From contig OX421968.1 of the NCBI GenBank assembly GCA_949128115.1, forward strand, positions 51,539,423 through 51,603,422: DNA of 64,000 bases, read 5' to 3'. Position numbers and translations under genes: made by a program. The first letter of the stretch is position 1, and each line of letters begins with the position of its first letter. The DNA comes from Anaspis maculata (taxonomy: Eukaryota > Arthropoda > Insecta > Coleoptera > Scraptiidae). The notes under the pieces were generated by a model, which was not told where the DNA came from, searched no databases, and was given only the letters and a program-made list of their open reading frames with translations. Below, in pieces: positions 20,580 to 33,908 of this stretch.

Positions 20580-23500
20580 TCAATAACTTGGGAATGGAGC
20601 ATAGAAGAGGAGAACTGATGGGTGTTTTTGATTGCTATTAACATGTACAACAATTTGATACCGTTTTCGAATCGATCGGACAAAGTCGAGGTTTTCCACT
20701 AAATTTTTTGAAAGGCTATAGCAAGGCAATATTTTGAAATTTGAAATTTTCGATTTTATGCGATGGGCGGGTTGTATCATCATTGCTTTAAAATTACGTG
20801 ACTACCAAAATGTCCTTGCGTGACGACGTCACGCGCAAGTGTCAATAACTTGGGAATGGAGCATAGAAGAGGACAACTGATGGGTGTTTTTGATTGCTAT
20901 TAACATGTACAACAATTTGATACCGTTTTCGAATCGATCGGACAAAGTCGAGGTTTTCCACTAAATTTTTTGCAAGGCTATAGCAAGGCAATATTTTGAA
21001 ATTTGAAATTTTCGATTTTATGCGATGGGCGGGTTGTATCATCATTGCTTTGAAATAACGTGACTACCAAAATGTCCTTGCGTGACGACGTCACGCGCAA
21101 GTGTCAATAACTTGGGAATGGAGCATAGAAGAGGAGAACTGATGGGTGTTTTTGATTGCTATTAACATGTACAACAATTTGATACCGTTTTCGAATCGAT
21201 CGGACAAAGTCGAGGTTTTCCACTAAATTTTTTGCAAGGCTATAGCAAGGCAATATTTTGAAATTTGAAATTTTCGATTTTATGCCATGGGCGGGTTGTA
21301 TCATCATTCCTTAAAAATTACGCAACTACCAAAATGTCCTCGCGTGACGACGTCACGCGCAAGTGTCAATAACTTGGGAATGGAGCATAGAAGAGGAGAA
21401 CTGATGGGTGCTTTTGATTGCTATTAACATGTACAACAGTTTGATACCGTTTTCGAATCGATCGGACAAAGTCGAGGTTTTCCACTAAATTTTTTTGCAA
21501 GGCTATAGCAAGGCAATATTTTGAAATTTGAAATTTTCGATTTTATGCGATGGGCGGGTTGTATCATCATTCCTTAAAAATTACGCAACTACCAAAATGT
21601 CCTCGCGTGACGACGTCACGCGCAAGTGTCAATAACTTGGGAATGGAGCATAGAAGAGGAGAACTGATGGGTGTTTTTGATTGCTATTAACATGTACAAC
21701 AATTTGATACCGTTTTCGAATCGATCGGACAAAGTCGAGGTTTTCCACTAAATTTTTTGAAAGGCTATAGCAAGGCAATATTTTGAAATTTGAAATTTTC
21801 GATTTTATGCGATGGGCGGGTTGTATCATCATTGCTTTAAAATTACGTGACTACCAAAATGTCCTTGCGTGACGACGTCACGCGCAAGTGTCAATAACTT
21901 GGGAATGGAGCATAGAAGAGGACAACTGATGGGTGTTTTTGATTGCTATTAACATGTACAACAATTTGATACCGTTTTCGAATCGATCGGACAAAGTCGA
22001 GGTTTTCCACTAAATTTTTTGCAAGGCTATAGCAAGGCAATATTTTGAAATTTGAAATTTTCGATTTTATGCGATGGGCGGGTTGTATCATCATTGCTTT
22101 GAAATAACGTGACTACCAAAATGTCCTTGCGTGACGACGTCACGCGCAAGTGTCAATAACTTGGGAATGGAGCATAGAAGAGGAGAACTGATGGGTGTTT
22201 TTGATTGCTATTAACATGTACAACAATTTGATACCGTTTTCGAATCGATCGGACAAAGTCGAGGTTTTCCACTAAATTTTTTGCAAGGCTATAGCAAGGC
22301 AATATTTTGAAATTTGAAATTTTCGATTTTATGCCATGGGCGGGTTGTATCATCATTCCTTAAAAATTACGCAACTACCAAAATGTCCTCGCGTGACGAC
22401 GTCACGCGCAAGTGTCAATAACTTGGGAATGGAGCATAGAAGAGGAGAACTGATGGGTGTTTTTGATTGCTATTAACATGTACAACAATTTGATACCGTT
22501 TTCGAATCGATCGGACAAAGTCGAGGTTTTCCACTAAATTTTTTGCAAGGCTATAGCAAGGCAATATTTTGAAATTTGAAATTTTCGATTTTATGCCATG
22601 GGCGGGTTGTATCATCATTCCTTAAAAATTACGCAACTACCAAAATGTCCTCGCGTGACGACGTCACGCGCAAGTGTCAATAACTTGGGAATGGAGCATA
22701 GAAGAGGAGAACTGATGGGTGCTTTTGATTGCTATTAACATGTACAACAGTTTGATACCGTTTTCGAATCGATCGGACAAAGTCGAGGTTTTCCACTAAA
22801 TTTTTTTGCAAGGCTATAGCAAGGCAATATTTTGAAATTTGAAATTTTCGATTTTATGCGATGGGCGGGTTGTATCATCATTCCTTAAAAATTACGCAAC
22901 TACCAAAATGTCCTCGCGTGACGACGTCACGCGCAAGTGTCAATAACTTGGGAATGGAGCATAGAAGAGGAGAACTGATGGGTGTTTTTGATTGCTATTA
23001 ACATGTACAACAATTTGATACCGTTTTCGAATCGATCGGACAAAGTCGAGGTTTTCCACTAAATTTTTTGAAAGGCTATAGCAAGGCAATATTTTGAAAT
23101 TTGAAATTTTCGATTTTATGCGATGGGCGGGTTGTATCATCATTGCTTTAAAATTACGTGACTACCAAAATGTCCTTGCGTGACGACGTCACGCGCAAGT
23201 GTCAATAACTTGGGAATGGAGCATAGAAGAGGACAACTGATGGGTGTTTTTGATTGCTATTAACATGTACAACAATTTGATATCGTTTTCGAATCGATCG
23301 GACAAAGTCGAGGTTTTCCACTAAATTTTTTGCAAGGCTATAGCAAGGCAATATTTTGAAATTTGAAATTTTCGATTTTATGCGATGGGCGGGTTGTATC
23401 ATCATTGCTTTGAAATAACGTGACTACCAAAATGTCCTTGCGTGACGACGTCACGCGCAAGTGTCAATAACTTGGGAATGGAGCATAGAAGAGGAGAACT

Positions 23501-24223
23501 GATGGGTGTTTTTGATTGCTATTAACATGTACAACAATTTGATACCGTTTTCGAATCGATCGGACAAAGTCGAGGTTTTCCACTAAATTTTTTGCAAGGC
23601 TATAGCAAGGCAATATTTTGAAACTTGAAATTTTCGATTTTATGCGATGGGCGGGTTGTATCATCATTCCTTAAAAATTACGCAACTACCAAAATGTCCT
23701 CGCGTGACGACGTCACGCGCAAGTGTCAATAACTTGGGAATGGAGCATAGAAGAGGAGAACTGATGGGTGTTTTTGATTGCTATTAACATGTACAACAAT
23801 TTGATACCGTTTTCGAATCGATCGGACAAAGTCGAGGTTTTCCACTAAATTTTTTGCAAGGCTATAGCAAGGCAATATTTTGAAATTTGAAATTTTCGAT
23901 TTTATGCGATGGGCGGGTTGTATCATCATTCCTTAAAAATTACGCAACTACCAAAATGTCCTCGCGTGACGACGTCACGCGCAAGTGTCAATAACTTGGG
24001 AATGGAGCATAGAAGAGGAGAACTGATGGGTGTTTTTGATTGCTATTAACATGTACAACAATTTGATACCGTTTTCGAATCGATCGGACAAAGTCGAGGT
24101 TTTCCACTAAATTTTTTGCAAGGCTATAGCAAGGCAATATTTTGAAATTTGAAATTTTCGATTTTATGCGATGGGCGGGTTGTATCATCATTCCTTAAAA
24201 ATTACGCAACTACCAAAATGTCC
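20580..24223. repeat. CCATGG-marked tetramer/pentamer higher-order block
   Basis: The series TTTTGAAAGG monomer, GAGGACAAC monomer followed by GCTTTGAAATAACG, ATGCCATGGGC monomer(s), then a monomer with seven Ts recurs from 20,580, 21,629 and 22,940. The first interval is 1,049 bp (four monomers plus 1) and the second 1,311 bp (five plus 1), because the CCATGG monomer itself is duplicated in the second unit. The third unit replaces it with GAAACTTGAAA monomers. A private TATCG change sits near 23,283. Confidence 0.8.
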
Positions 24224-27200
24224 TCGCGTGACGACGTCACGCGCAAGTGTCAATAACTTGGGAATGGAGCATAGAAGAGGAGAACTGATGGGTGTTTTTG
24301 ATTGCTATTAACATGTACAACAATTTGATACCGTTTTCGAATCGATCGGACAAAGTCGAGGTTTTCCACTAAATTTTTTGCAAGGCTATAGCAAGGCAAT
24401 ATTTTGAAACTTGAAATTTTCGATTTTATGCGATGGGCGGGTTGTATCATCATTCCTTAAAAATTACGCAACTACCAAAATGTCCTCGCGTGACGACGTC
24501 ACGCGCAAGTGTCAATAACTTGGGAATGGAGCATAGAAGAGGAGAACTGATGGGTGTTTTTGATTGCTATTAACATGTACAACAATTTGATACCGTTTTC
24601 GAATCGATCGGACAAAGTCGAGGTTTTCCACTAAATTTTTTGAAAGGCTATAGCAAGGCAATATTTTGAAATTTGAAATTTTCGATTTTATGCGATGGGC
24701 GGGTTGTATCATCATTGCTTTAAAATTACGTGACTACCAAAATGTCCTTGCGTGACGACGTCACGCGCAAGTGTCAATAACTTGGGAATGGAGCATAGAA
24801 GAGGACAACTGATGGGTGTTTTTGATTGCTATTAACATGTACAACAATTTGATACCGTTTTCGAATCGATCGGACAAAGTCGAGGTTTTCCACTAAATTT
24901 TTTGCAAGGCTATAGCAAGGCAATATTTTGAAATTTGAAATTTTCGATTTTATGCGATGGGCGGGTTGTATCATCATTGCTTTGAAATAACGTGACTACC
25001 AAAATGTCCTTGCGTGACGACGTCACGCGCAAGTGTCAATAACTTGGGAATGGAGCATAGAAGAGGAGAACTGATGGGTGTTTTTGATTGCTATTAACAT
25101 GTACAACAATTTGATACCGTTTTCGAATCGATCGGACAAAGTCGAGGTTTTCCACTAAATTTTTTGCAAGGCTATAGCAAGGCAATATTTTGAAATTTGA
25201 AATTTTCGATTTTATGCCATGGGCGGGTTGTATCATCATTCCTTAAAAATTACGCAACTACCAAAATGTCCTCGCGTGACGACGTCACGCGCAAGTGTCA
25301 ATAACTTGGGAATGGAGCATAGAAGAGGAGAACTGATGGGTGTTTTTGATTGCTATTAACATGTACAACAATTTGATACCGTTTTCGAATCGATCGGACA
25401 AAGTCGAGGTTTTCCACTAAATTTTTTGCAAGGCTATAGCAAGGCAATATTTTGAAATTTGAAATTTTCGATTTTATGCCATGGGCGGGTTGTATCATCA
25501 TTCCTTAAAAATTACGCAACTACCAAAATGTCCTCGCGTGACGACGTCACGCGCAAGTGTCAATAACTTGGGAATGGAGCATAGAAGAGGAGAACTGATG
25601 GGTGCTTTTGATTGCTATTAACATGTACAACAGTTTGATACCGTTTTCGAATCGATCGGACAAAGTCGAGGTTTTCCACTAAATTTTTTTGCAAGGCTAT
25701 AGCAAGGCAATATTTTGAAATTTGAAATTTTCGATTTTATGCGATGGGCGGGTTGTATCATCATTCCTTAAAAATTACGCAACTACCAAAATGTCCTCGC
25801 GTGACGACGTCACGCGCAAGTGTCAATAACTTGGGAATGGAGCATAGAAGAGGACAACTGATGGGTGCTTTTGATTGCTATTAACATGTACAACAGTTTG
25901 ATACCGTTTTCGAATCGATCGGACAAAGTCGAGGTTTTCCACTAAATTTTTTTGCAAGGCTATAGCAAGGCAATATTTTGAAATTTGAAATTTTCGATTT
26001 TATGCGATGGGCGGGTTGTATCATCATTGCTTTAAAATTACGTGACTACCAAAATGTCCTTGCGTGACGACGTCACGCGCAAGTGTCAATAACTTGGGAA
26101 TGGAGCATAGAAGAGGACAACTGATGGGTGTTTTTGATTGCTATTAACATGTACAACAATTTGATACCGTTTTCGAATCGATCGGACAAAGTCGAGGTTT
26201 TCCACTAAATTTTTTGCAAGGCTATAGCAAGGCAATATTTTGAAATTTGAAATTTTCGATTTTATGCGATGGGCGGGTTGTATCATCATTGCTTTGAAAT
26301 AACGTGACTACCAAAATGTCCTTGCGTGACGACGTCACGCGCAAGTGTCAATAACTTGGGAATGGAGCATAGAAGAGGAGAACTGATGGGTGTTTTTGAT
26401 TGCTATTAACATGTACAACAATTTGATACCGTTTTCGAATCGATCGGACAAAGTCGAGGTTTTCCACTAAATTTTTTGCAAGGCTATAGCAAGGCAATAT
26501 TTTGAAATTTGAAATTTTCGATTTTATGCCATGGGCGGGTTGTATCATCATTCCTTAAAAATTACGCAACTACCAAAATGTCCTCGCGTGACGACGTCAC
26601 GCGCAAGTGTCAATAACTTGGGAATGGAGCATAGAAGAGGAGAACTGATGGGTGTTTTTGATTGCTATTAACATGTACAACAATTTGATACCGTTTTCGA
26701 ATCGATCGGACAAAGTCGAGGTTTTCCACTAAATTTTTTGCAAGGCTATAGCAAGGCAATATTTTGAAATTTGAAATTTTCGATTTTATGCCATGGGCGG
26801 GTTGTATCATCATTCCTTAAAAATTACGCAACTACCAAAATGTCCTCGCGTGACGACGTCACGCGCAAGTGTCAATAACTTGGGAATGGAGCATAGAAGA
26901 GGAGAACTGATGGGTGCTTTTGATTGCTATTAACATGTACAACAGTTTGATACCGTTTTCGAATCGATCGGACAAAGTCGAGGTTTTCCACTAAATTTTT
27001 TTGCAAGGCTATAGCAAGGCAATATTTTGAAATTTGAAATTTTCGATTTTATGCGATGGGCGGGTTGTATCATCATTCCTTAAAAATTACGCAACTACCA
27101 AAATGTCCTCGCGTGACGACGTCACGCGCAAGTGTCAATAACTTGGGAATGGAGCATAGAAGAGGAGAACTGATGGGTGCTTTTGATTGCTATTAACATG

Positions 27201-30200
27201 TACAACAGTTTGATACCGTTTTCGAATCGATCGGACAAAGTCGAGGTTTTCCACTAAATTTTTTGAAAGGCTATAGCAAGGCAATATTTTGAAATTTGAA
27301 ATTTTCGATTTTATGCGATGGGCGGGTTGTATCATCATTGCTTTGAAATAACGTGACTACCAAAATGTCCTTGCGTGACGACGTCACGCGCAAGTGTCAA
27401 TAACTTGGGAATGGAGCATAGAAGAGGAGAACTGATGGGTGTTTTTGATTGCTATTAACATGTACAACAATTTGATACCGTTTTCGAATCGATCGGACAA
27501 AGTCGAGGTTTTCCACTAAATTTTTTGCAAGGCTATAGCAAGGCAATATTTTGAAATTTGAAATTTTCGATTTTATGCCATGGGCGGGTTGTATCATCAT
27601 TCCTTAAAAATTACGCAACTACCAAAATGTCCTCGCGTGACGACGTCACGCGCAAGTGTCAATAACTTGGGAATGGAGCATAGAAGAGGAGAACTGATGG
27701 GTGCTTTTGATTGCTATTAACATGTACAACAGTTTGATACCGTTTTCGAATCGATCGGACAAAGTCGAGGTTTTCCACTAAATTTTTTTGCAAGGCTATA
27801 CAAGGCAATATTTTGAAATTTGAAATTTTCGATTTTATGCGATGGGCGGGTTGTATCATCATTCCTTAAAAATTACGCAACTACCAAAATGTCCTCGCGT
27901 GACGACGTCACGCGCAAGTGTCAATAACTTGGGAATGGAGCATAGAAGAGGACAACTGATGGGTGCTTTTGATTGCTATTAACATGTACAACAGTTTGAT
28001 ACCGTTTTCGAATCGATCGGACAAAGTCGAGGTTTTCCACTAAATTTTTTGAAAGGCTATAGCAAGGCAATATTTTGAAATTTGAAATTTTCGATTTTAT
28101 GCGATGGGCGGGTTGTATCATCATTCCTTAAAAATTACGCAACTACCAAAATGTCCTCGCGTGACGACGTCACGCGCAAGTGTCAATAACTTGGGAATGG
28201 AGCATAGAAGAGGAGAACTGATGGGTGTTTTTGATTGCTATTAACATGTACAACAATTTGATACCGTTTTCGAATCGATCGGACAAAGTCGAGGTTTTCC
28301 ACTAAATTTTTGGCAAGGCTATAGCAAGGCAATATTTTGAAATTTGAAATTTTCGATTTTATGCGATGGGCGGGTTGTATCATCATTCCTTAAAAATTAC
28401 GCAACTACCAAAATGTCCTCGCGTGACGACGTCACGCGCAAGTGTCAATAACTTGGGAATGGAGCATAGAAGAGGAGAACTGATGGGTGTTTTTGATTGC
28501 TATTAACATGTACAACAATTTGATACCGTTTTCGAATCGATCGGACAAAGTCGAGGTTTTCCACTAAATTTTTGGCAAGGCTATAGCAAGGCAATATTTT
28601 GAAATTCGAAATTTTCGATTTTATGCGATGGGCGGGTTGTATCATCATTCCTCAAAAATTACGCAACTACCAAAATGTCCTTGCGTGACGACGTCACGCG
28701 CAAGTGTCAATAACTTGGGAATGGAGCATAGAAGAGGAGAACTGATGGGTGTTTTTGATTGCTATTAACATGTACAACAATTTGATACCGTTTTCGAATC
28801 GATCGGACAAAGTCGAGGTTTTCCACTAAATTTTTTGCAAGGCTATAGCAAGGCAATATTTTGAAATTTGAAATTTTCGATTTTATGCGATGGGCGGGTT
28901 GTATCATCATTCCTTAAAAATTACGCAACTACCAAAATGTCCTTGCGTGACGACGTCACGCGCAAGTGTCAATAACTTGGGAATGGAGCATAGAAGAGGA
29001 GAACTGATGGGTGCTTTTGATTGCTATTAACATGTACATCAGTTTGATACCGTTTTCGAATCGATCGGACAAAGTCGAGGTTTTCCACTAAATTTTTTGC
29101 AAGGCTATAGCAAGGCAATATTTTGAAATTTGAAATTTCCGATTTTATGCGATGGGCGGGTTGTATCATCATTGCTTTAAAATTACGTGACTACCAAAAT
29201 GTCCTTGCGTGACGACGTCACGGGCAAGTGTCAATAACTTGGGAATGGAGCATAGAAGAGGAGAACTGATGGGTGTTTTTGATTGCTATTAACATGTACA
29301 ACAATTTGATACCGTTTTCGAATCGATCGGACAAAGTCGAGGTTTTCCACTAAATTTTTTGCAAGGCTATAGCAAGGCAATATTTTGAAATTTGAAATTT
29401 TCGATTTTATGCGATGGGCGGGTTGTATCATCATTGCTTTAAAATTACGTGACTACCAAAATGTCCTTGCGTGACGACGTCACGGGCAAGTGTCAATAAC
29501 TTGGGAATGGAGCATAGAAGAGGAGAACTGATGGGTGTTTTTGATTGCTATTAACATGTACAACAATTTGATACCGTTTTCGAATCGATCGGACAAAGTC
29601 GAGGTTTTCCACTAAATTTTTTGCAAGGCTATAAGGCAATATTTTGAAATTTGAAATTTTCGATCTTATGCGATGGGCGGGTTGTATCATCATTGCTTTA
29701 AAATTACGTGACTACCAAAATGTCCTTGCGTGACGACGTCACGCGCAAGTGTCAATAACTTGGGAATGGAGCATAGAAGAGGACAACTGATGGGTGCTTT
29801 TGATTGCTATTAACATGTACAACAATTTGATACCGTTTTCGAATCGATCGGACAAAGTCGAGGTTTTCCACTAAATTTTTTGCAAGGCTATAGCAAGGCA
29901 ATATTTTGAAATTTGAAATTTTCGATTTTATGCGATGGGCGGGTTGTATCATCATTCCTTAAAAATTACGCAACTACCAAAATGTCCTCGCGTGACGACG
30001 TCACGCGCAAGTGTCAATAACTTGGGAATGGAGCATAGAAGAGGAGAACTGATGGGTGTTTTTGATTGCTATTAACATGTACAACAATTTGATACCGTTT
30101 TCGAATCGATCGGACAAAGTCGAGGTTTTCCACTAAATTTTTTGCAAGGCTATAGCAAGGCAATATTTTGAAATTTGAAATTTTCGATTTTATGCGATGG

Positions 30201-33200
30201 GCGGGTTGTATCATCATTCCTTAAAAATTACGCAACTACCAAAATGTCCTTGCGTGACGACGTCACGCGCAAGTGTCAATAACTTGGGAATGGAGCATAG
30301 AAGAGGAGAACTGATGGGTGCTTTTGATTGCTATTAACATGTACATCAGTTTGATACCGTTTTCGAATCGATCGGACAAAGTCGAGGTTTTCCACTAAAT
30401 TTTTTGCAAGGCTATAGCAAGGCAATATTTTGAAATTTGAAATTTTCGATTTTATGCGATGGGCGGGTTGTATCATCATTGCTTTAAAATTACGTGACTA
30501 CCAAAATGTCCTTGCGTGACGACGTCACGGGCAAGTGTCAATAACTTGGGAATGGAGCATAGAAGAGGAGAACTGATGGGTGTTTTTGATTGCTATTAAC
30601 ATGTACAACAATTTGATACCGTTTTCGAATCGATCGGACAAAGTCGAGGTTTTCCACTAAATTTTTTGCAAGGCTATAAGGCAATATTTTGAAATTTGAA
30701 ATTTTCGATCTTATGCGATGGGCGGGTTGTATCATCATTGCTTTAAAATTACGTGACTACCAAAATGTCCTTGCGTGACGACGTCACGCGCAAGTGTCAA
30801 TAACTTGGGAATGGAGCATAGAAGAGGACAACTGATGGGTGCTTTTGATTGCTATTAACATGTACAACAATTTGATACCGTTTTCGAATCGATCGGACAA
30901 AGTCGAGGTTTTCCACTAAATTTTTTGCAAGGCTATAGCAAGGCAATATTTTGAAATTTGAAATTTTCGATTTTATGCGATGGGCGGGTTGTATCATCAT
31001 TCCTTAAAAATTACGCAACTACCAAAATGTCCTCGCGTGACGACGTCACGCGCAAGTGTCAATAACTTGGGAATGGAGCATAGAAGAGGAGAACTGATGG
31101 GTGTTTTTGATTGCTATTAACATGTACAACAATTTGATACCGTTTTCGAATCGATCGGACAAAGTCGAGGTTTTCCACTAAATTTTTTGCAAGGCTATAG
31201 CAAGGCAATATTTTGAAATTTGAAATTTTCGATTTTATGCGATGGGCGGGTTGTATCATCATTGCTTTAAAATTACGTGACTACCAAAATGTCTTTGCGT
31301 GACGACGTCACGCGCAAGTGTCAATAACTTGGGAATGGAGCATAGAAGAGGAGAACTGATGGGTGCTTCTGATTGCTATTAACATGTACAACAGTTTGAT
31401 ACCGTTTTCGAATCGATCGGACAAAGTCGAGGTTTTCCACTAAATTTTTTGCAAGGCTATAAGGCAATATTTTGAAATTTGAAATTTTCGATCTTATGCG
31501 ATGGGCGGGTTGTATCATCATTGCTTTAAAATTACGTGACTACCAAAATGTCCTTGCGTGACGACGTCACGCGCAAGTGTCAATAACTTGGGAATGGAGC
31601 ATAGAAGAGGACAACTGATGGGTGCTTTTGATTGCTATTAACATGTACAACAATTTGATACCGTTTTCGAATCGATCGGACAAAGTCGAGGTTTTCCACT
31701 AAATTTTTTGCAAGGCTATAGCAAGGCAATATTTTGAAATTTGAAATTTTCGATTTTATGCGATGGGCGGGTTGTATCATCATTCCTTAAAAATTACGCA
31801 ACTACCAAAATGTCCTCGCGTGACGACGTCACGCGCAAGTGTCAATAACTTGGGAATGGAGCATAGAAGAGGAGAACTGATGGGTGTTTTTGATTGCTAT
31901 TAACATGTACAACAATTTGATACCGTTTTCGAATCGATCGGACAAAGTCGAGGTTTTCCACTAAATTTTTTGCAAGGCTATAGCAAGGCAATATTTTGAA
32001 ATTTGAAATTTTCGATTTTATGCGATGGGCGGGTTGTATCATCATTCCTTAAAAATTACGCAACTACCAAAATGTCCTCGCGTGACGACGTCACGCGCAA
32101 GTGTCAATAACTTGGGAATGGAGCATAGAAGAGGAGAACTGATGGGTGTTTTTGATTGCTATTAACATGTACAACAATTTGATACCGTTTTCGAATCGAT
32201 CGGACAAAGTCGAGGTTTTCCACTAAATTTTTTGCAAGGCTATAGCAAGGCAATATTTTGAAATTTGAAATTTTCGATTTTATGCGATGGGCGGGTTGTA
32301 TCATCATTGCTTTAAAATTACGTGACTACCAAAATGTCCTTGCGTGACGACGTCACGGGCAAGTGTCAATAACTTGGGAATGGAGCATAGAAGAGGAGAA
32401 CTGATGGGTGTTTTTGATTGCTATTAACATGTACAACAATTTGATACCGTTTTCGAATCGATCGGACAAAGTCGAGGTTTTCCACTAAATTTTTTGCAAG
32501 GCTATAAGGCAATATTTTGAAATTTGAAATTTTCGATCTTATGCGATGGGCGGGTTGTATCATCATTGCTTTAAAATTACGTGACTACCAAAATGTCCTT
32601 GCGTGACGACGTCACGCGCAAGTGTCAATAACTTGGGAATGGAGCATAGAAGAGGACAACTGATGGGTGCTTTTGATTGCTATTAACATGTACAACAATT
32701 TGATACCGTTTTCGAATCGATCGGACAAAGTCGAGGTTTTCCACTAAATTTTTTGCAAGGCTATAGCAAGGCAATATTTTGAAATTTGAAATTTTCGATT
32801 TTATGCGATGGGCGGGTTGTATCATCATTCCTTAAAAATTACGCAACTACCAAAATGTCCTCGCGTGACGACGTCACGCGCAAGTGTCAATAACTTGGGA
32901 ATGGAGCATAGAAGAGGAGAACTGATGGGTGTTTTTGATTGCTATTAACATGTACAACAATTTGATACCGTTTTCGAATCGATCGGACAAAGTCGAGGTT
33001 TTCCACTAAATTTTTTGCAAGGCTATAGCAAGGCAATATTTTGAAATTTGAAATTTTCGATTTTATGCGATGGGCGGGTTGTATCATCATTGCTTTAAAA
33101 TTACGTGACTACCAAAATGTCTTTGCGTGACGACGTCACGCGCAAGTGTCAATAACTTGGGAATGGAGCATAGAAGAGGAGAACTGATGGGTGCTTCTGA

Positions 33201-33908
33201 TTGCTATTAACATGTACAACAGTTTGATACCGTTTTCGAATCGATCGGACAAAGTCGAGGTTTTCCACTAAATTTTTTGCAAGGCTATAGCAAGGCAATA
33301 TTTTGAAATTTGAAATTTTCGATTTTATGCGATGGGCGGGTTGTATCATCCTTCCTTAAAAATTACGCAACTACCAAAATGTCCTCGCGTGACGACGTCA
33401 CGCGCAAGTGTCAATAACTTGGGAATGGAGCATAGAAGAGGAGAACTGATGGGTGTTTTTGATTGCTATTAACATGTACAACAATTTGATACCGTTTTCG
33501 AATCGATCGGACAAAGTCGAGGTTTTCCACTAAATTTTTTGCAAGGCTATAGCAAGGCAATATTTTGAAATTTGAAATTTTCGATTTTATGCGATGGGCG
33601 GGTTGTATCATCATTGCTTTAAAATTACGTGACTACCAAAATGTCTTTGCGTGACGACGTCACGCGCAAGTGTCAATAACTTGGGAATGGAGCATAGAAG
33701 AGGAGAACTGATGGGTGCTTCTGATTGCTATTAACATGTACAACAGTTTGATACCGTTTTCGAATCGATCGGACAAAGTCGAGGTTTTCCACTAAATTTT
33801 TTGCAAGGCTATAGCAAGGCAATATTTTGAAATTTGAAATTTTCGATTTTATGCGATGGGCGGGTTGTATCATCCTTCCTTAAAAATTACGCAACTACCA
33901 AAATGTCC
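24224..33908. repeat. 9,685-bp segmental block, copy 1 (37 monomers)
   Basis: This stretch corresponds to 33,909-43,593 at a constant offset of 9,685 bp. The order of every diagnostic variant I compared is the same, including rare ones: CTATACAAGG (27,795), ACATCAGTTT (29,037), TTTCCGATT (29,137), CACGGGCAAG (29,221 and 29,484), GATCTTATGC with a 3-bp loss (29,665) and TCATCCTTCC (33,347). Left of the block a C/T difference at about 24,223/33,908 ends the match. The breakpoints cannot be placed more finely because neighbouring monomers are identical. Confidence 0.88.
29493..33148. repeat. Nested tetramer/trimer series marked by GATCTTATGC
   Basis: Inside copy 1, monomers with a 3-bp loss (GGCTATAAGGC) and GATCTTATGC begin at 29,493, 30,538, 31,321 and 32,366. 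The spacings are 1,045, 783 and 1,045 bp, that is, four, three and four monomers minus 3. Each is followed by a GAGGACAAC monomer and a CCTTAAAAATT type. The same series recurs in copy 2 at 39,178, 40,223, 41,006 and 42,051. Confidence 0.8.
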
